The position numbers were made by a program, and so were the translations under genes. Positions 5,299 through 7,378 of a stretch of 7,378 nt of DNA are shown one piece after another (the first letter of the stretch is position 1; each line of letters opens with the position of its first letter). Source of the DNA: Vulcanimicrobiia bacterium (GTDB taxonomy: Bacteria > Eremiobacterota > Eremiobacteria > Baltobacterales > Baltobacteraceae); assembly GCA_024281135.1 (NCBI GenBank), contig JAMXLG010000331.1:1-7378 (forward strand). The letters are read 5' to 3'. The notes under the pieces are model-generated. The model saw only the letters and a program-made list of their open reading frames with translations, was not told the origin of the DNA and ran no database searches.

Positions 5299-6666
5299 AT
5301 GGTGGGGATTTACTCGCTCTACACCTTGGGTTTGAGTACGGGCGGTCCGCGTTACCTGTGGACGATTCCGATCGTCGTCGCGTGCATGACCCTCGTAGCA
5401 CTCGTCTTCGGCGAACTCTCGAGCGAATATCCGGTTTCCGGTGCGTTATATCAATATGGGAAGTATACCGTCGGCACGCGATACGGATGGTTCGTAGGAT
5501 GGATCTACGGATTCGCGCTGCTCGCAACGGTCGCATCGGTGGACTCGGGTATCGTTGGGTACGTGTGCGCGTTCGCAAACACGTGGTTCGGCGCGCATTG
5601 GGATCCGGCCAACAATCTTGCGATCTTCTTGATCAGCGGCTCGTTAATCGTGCTTTCGGCGACCCTCAACTCTGTCGGCGCAAAAATCATGAGCCGCGTG
5701 TCGCGCGCGGGCGTGTACGTCGAGACGATCGGCACGTTCGGAGTCTTTCTCGCACTCGCCATTGCGGGATTCCATCACGGGTTCAGGTTCACGTTCGCAA
5801 CGGGCAACATCCATCAGAACTGGTGGCTCTCCGCGGCACCGATTGCGATTCTTGCAAACGTCTATATCTTCTACGGTTTTGAATCGGCAGGCGATATTTC
5901 GGAAGAAACGATCGACGCGCAGCGTCAAGTCCCCAAAGCCATGCGCAGCGCGCTCCTTTACGGCGGGATTGCTTCGTTCGTGCTCGTGCTCGGTCTCGTA
6001 CTGGCAACGCCGGCTAGCGGCATCGGTACCGTCGTGAACGGCGGAATCAACGTGATCCTCAGCTCGCTGCCGCCATGGTTGCAGGCCTTCTTCCTCATCA
6101 TGGTGATCGTCGCGTTTTTTAGTTGTGGCACGGCGGTTCAAGGCGCCGGTGCGCGAGTCGCCTTCGCGCTTGCGCGCGACGGCGCGCTACCGCTCAGCAA
6201 CCACATCCGAACCATTTCACCACGCCATCACACGCCGGTGAACGCGATTCTGATCGGCACCATCGTCCCATTTCTCTTTCTGCTGCTCGTTCTGATCAAC
6301 CCGAGCAAACCGGTCCACATCTTGTGGTTCGACTACCCGGCGAACGTGAATGCGCTCTATGCGCTGGTCTCGTTCGCGACGTCCGGCATCTATCTCGCGT
6401 TTTTCTTGACCGTAGTCGGAGCTTTGATCGCCCGCGCGCGCGGTTGGAAACCGTCGGGCGTCTTCACCCTCGGCCGTTGGGGCGTGCCGGTAACCATCGC
6501 GGGCGCACTCTACCTGTTGCTCATGCTGTTGAACATCGTCTGGCCCGGCCCGTTGACGAGCGAGCGCGCAGTTTTCAACTACGGCTGGGTGACGTTGCTG
6601 GTCATGGCGATCATCGTCGCCGGTGGCGTCCTACTCAATTCTTGGTATACGCCCCGGGGTCGATAA
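5299..6666 (+). CDS. APC-superfamily amino-acid permease (start uncertain)
   Basis: An inner-membrane secondary transporter of the amino acid-polyamine-organocation superfamily, probably importing an amino acid or amine in symport or exchange. From the ATG at 5299 it has 455 residues. Hallmarks are GELSSEYPVSGALYQY (38-53, helix 2-3 region), YGFESAGDISEET (192-204, helix 6 and the following loop) and AFALARDGALP (288-298, after helix 8). About eleven further hydrophobic helices can be counted after the split helix 1, the last near 428-446. Starting at 5299 would remove the first half of helix 1, which holds part of the substrate site in this fold, so the native protein should begin upstream. 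No standard start codon exists there. It may therefore be a damaged gene or use an unusual start. It lies 92 bp after the dehydrogenase and may share its transcript. The family is clear; the substrate is unknown. Confidence 0.88.
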   Translation: MVGIYSLYTLGLSTGGPRYLWTIPIVVACMTLVALVFGELSSEYPVSGALYQYGKYTVGTRYGWFVGWIYGFALLATVASVDSGIVGYVCAFANTWFGAHWDPANNLAIFLISGSLIVLSATLNSVGAKIMSRVSRAGVYVETIGTFGVFLALAIAGFHHGFRFTFATGNIHQNWWLSAAPIAILANVYIFYGFESAGDISEETIDAQRQVPKAMRSALLYGGIASFVLVLGLVLATPASGIGTVVNGGINVILSSLPPWLQAFFLIMVIVAFFSCGTAVQGAGARVAFALARDGALPLSNHIRTISPRHHTPVNAILIGTIVPFLFLLLVLINPSKPVHILWFDYPANVNALYALVSFATSGIYLAFFLTVVGALIARARGWKPSGVFTLGRWGVPVTIAGALYLLLMLLNIVWPGPLTSERAVFNYGWVTLLVMAIIVAGGVLLNSWYTPRGR

Positions 6667-7378
6667 TCAGGACGTCTTTGGCGCAACCGATGTAAGCGTC
6701 AGCGTCTGCTCGTTGACGCCGTACGTTCCGGCCGCAACGAGATTGTTCGGCTTAGCACAGATGACGCTGTTATTTGGTCCGAAGATGACGACGAGATTCG
6801 GCGGACCGCATGGCGTTTGTGTCAGTTTATAGCTCTCGAGTAATTTCGATCCCGGCGTCGAGGGCTGCACTTCATACGACGTAATCGTTTGATTTGATGC
6901 CGTCGTAAATGCACCGAACGCAACGGCCGTTGCGGCGCCCCACGCAAATGGACCCCAGAACCCGCCTCCCCAGTAATAACCAACGGGAGCCCAGGCGTAA
7001 CCTGCATTCCATCCCCATGCCGGATAACCGTAGTATACGGGATTGTTCACCGCGGTACCGTGATACACGTACCCGTTGTTTCGGTACGTTGCGCTGCTGA
7101 ACGACTGCCCGTACACGTTCGAGCCACTCGAATACGTTGACCCGGTGTGGGTGTACGCGTTGCCGCTTGAATTGGTGTTGTACGAGCCGTATCCGTTGCT
7201 TCCGCTCGCGCTCCGGTTGTAGTTTCCGGTCTGCGAGTTGTACGTCCCGTTCGAATTATGCGTTCCGTATGCCGTATTCGACGTGCCGTTGTGACTGTAC
7301 GTGCCGTTATTAACGGAACCGGTCCCGGTGTGGTTGTAACTTCCGTTACTCGACGTTGTCGTTCGGTTGTAATCGCCC
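6667..7378 (-). CDS. Repeat-rich probable surface or secreted protein (5' partial)
   Basis: The frame is open through the right window edge; the GTG at 7116 lies inside it and is unlikely to be the start, so the N-terminus and any signal peptide are missing. In protein order, the first 87 visible residues are almost entirely Asn, Gly, Ser, Thr and Tyr, in imperfect units beginning with Tyr and often ending NGT, NGS or similar (about 7-13 residues each), with eight N-x-S/T sites. A Trp/Tyr/Gly-rich segment follows (YYGYPAWGWNAGYAWAPVGY and onward), then a small hydrophobic stretch (GAATAVAFGAF). The C-terminal region of about 80 residues has two cysteines 17 positions apart (codons 6808-6810 and 6757-6759), perhaps a disulfide. 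Such composition suggests an exported adhesive or cell-surface protein, but I recognise no family. Its stop codon directly abuts the permease stop. Confidence 0.75.
   Translation of the reverse strand, partial: GDYNRTTTSSNGSYNHTGTGSVNNGTYSHNGTSNTAYGTHNSNGTYNSQTGNYNRSASGSNGYGSYNTNSSGNAYTHTGSTYSSGSNVYGQSFSSATYRNNGYVYHGTAVNNPVYYGYPAWGWNAGYAWAPVGYYWGGGFWGPFAWGAATAVAFGAFTTASNQTITSYEVQPSTPGSKLLESYKLTQTPCGPPNLVVIFGPNNSVICAKPNNLVAAGTYGVNEQTLTLTSVAPKTS
7117..7377 (-). repeat. Asn/Gly/Thr/Ser/Tyr low-complexity coding repeat
   Basis: 87 codons of a degenerate repeat within the partial surface-protein gene. Units start at Tyr, for example YNHTGTGSVNNGT, YSHNGTSNTA, YGTHNSNGT and YNSQTGN. On the plus strand this appears as recurrent GTTGTA and CCGTT words. 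The copies vary in length and sequence, and the repeat continues beyond the window edge. Confidence 0.7.

Noticed and set aside
7117..7378. CRISPR array or tandem DNA repeat
   Set aside because: The repeat units vary in length and sequence and stay in one open frame, so they reflect a low-complexity protein rather than direct repeats with spacers.

Overview
This is a gene-dense, moderately GC-rich bacterial chromosomal window. It carries six fully contained reading frames (one with a damaged or unusual start) plus one frame cut by each window edge. The organism cannot be fixed from the sequence. The mix of a RecQ with an HRDC domain, a small NAD-type glutamate dehydrogenase, LTxxQ-like proteins and a TPR/ATP-grasp protein fits a free-living, perhaps soil or environmental, Gram-negative-type lineage. 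A deep-branching phylum such as Eremiobacterota is possible, but that is a low-confidence guess from protein style. I saw no tRNA, rRNA, CRISPR, transposase or phage gene.

Left part (1-3184): the 3' part of recQ runs rightward and lacks its start and Walker A region. It overlaps tail-to-tail by 23 bp with a leftward two-gene unit. That unit is a small His-rich, cytosolic-looking LTxxQ-like protein (2789-3184) followed 6 bp later by a TPR plus ATP-grasp protein (1640-2782).

Centre (3185-3355): a 171-bp divergent control region. It holds a good ribosome binding site for the leftward unit, and a plausible promoter with an inverted repeat for the rightward unit.

Right part (3356-6666): a rightward series of an exported LTxxQ-like protein with a signal peptide, a glutamate dehydrogenase and an APC-superfamily amino-acid permease. 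The dehydrogenase seems to have its own extended -10 promoter placed for a leaderless mRNA. The permease and dehydrogenase together suggest amino-acid uptake feeding glutamate deamination. The permease is odd: its conserved N-terminal segment is encoded upstream of the first usable start codon, and a strong hairpin sits inside that segment.

Far right (6667-7378): a leftward, 5'-cut gene abutting the permease stop. It encodes a probable surface or secreted protein with an Asn/Gly/Thr/Ser/Tyr low-complexity repeat region, a Trp/Tyr/Gly-rich segment and a C-terminal domain with two cysteines.

The best leads are the start-less permease with its hairpin, the pair of LTxxQ-like proteins sharing one divergent control region, and the pairing of a small Thr/Ser/Asp-tailed protein with an ATP-grasp enzyme of unknown substrate.
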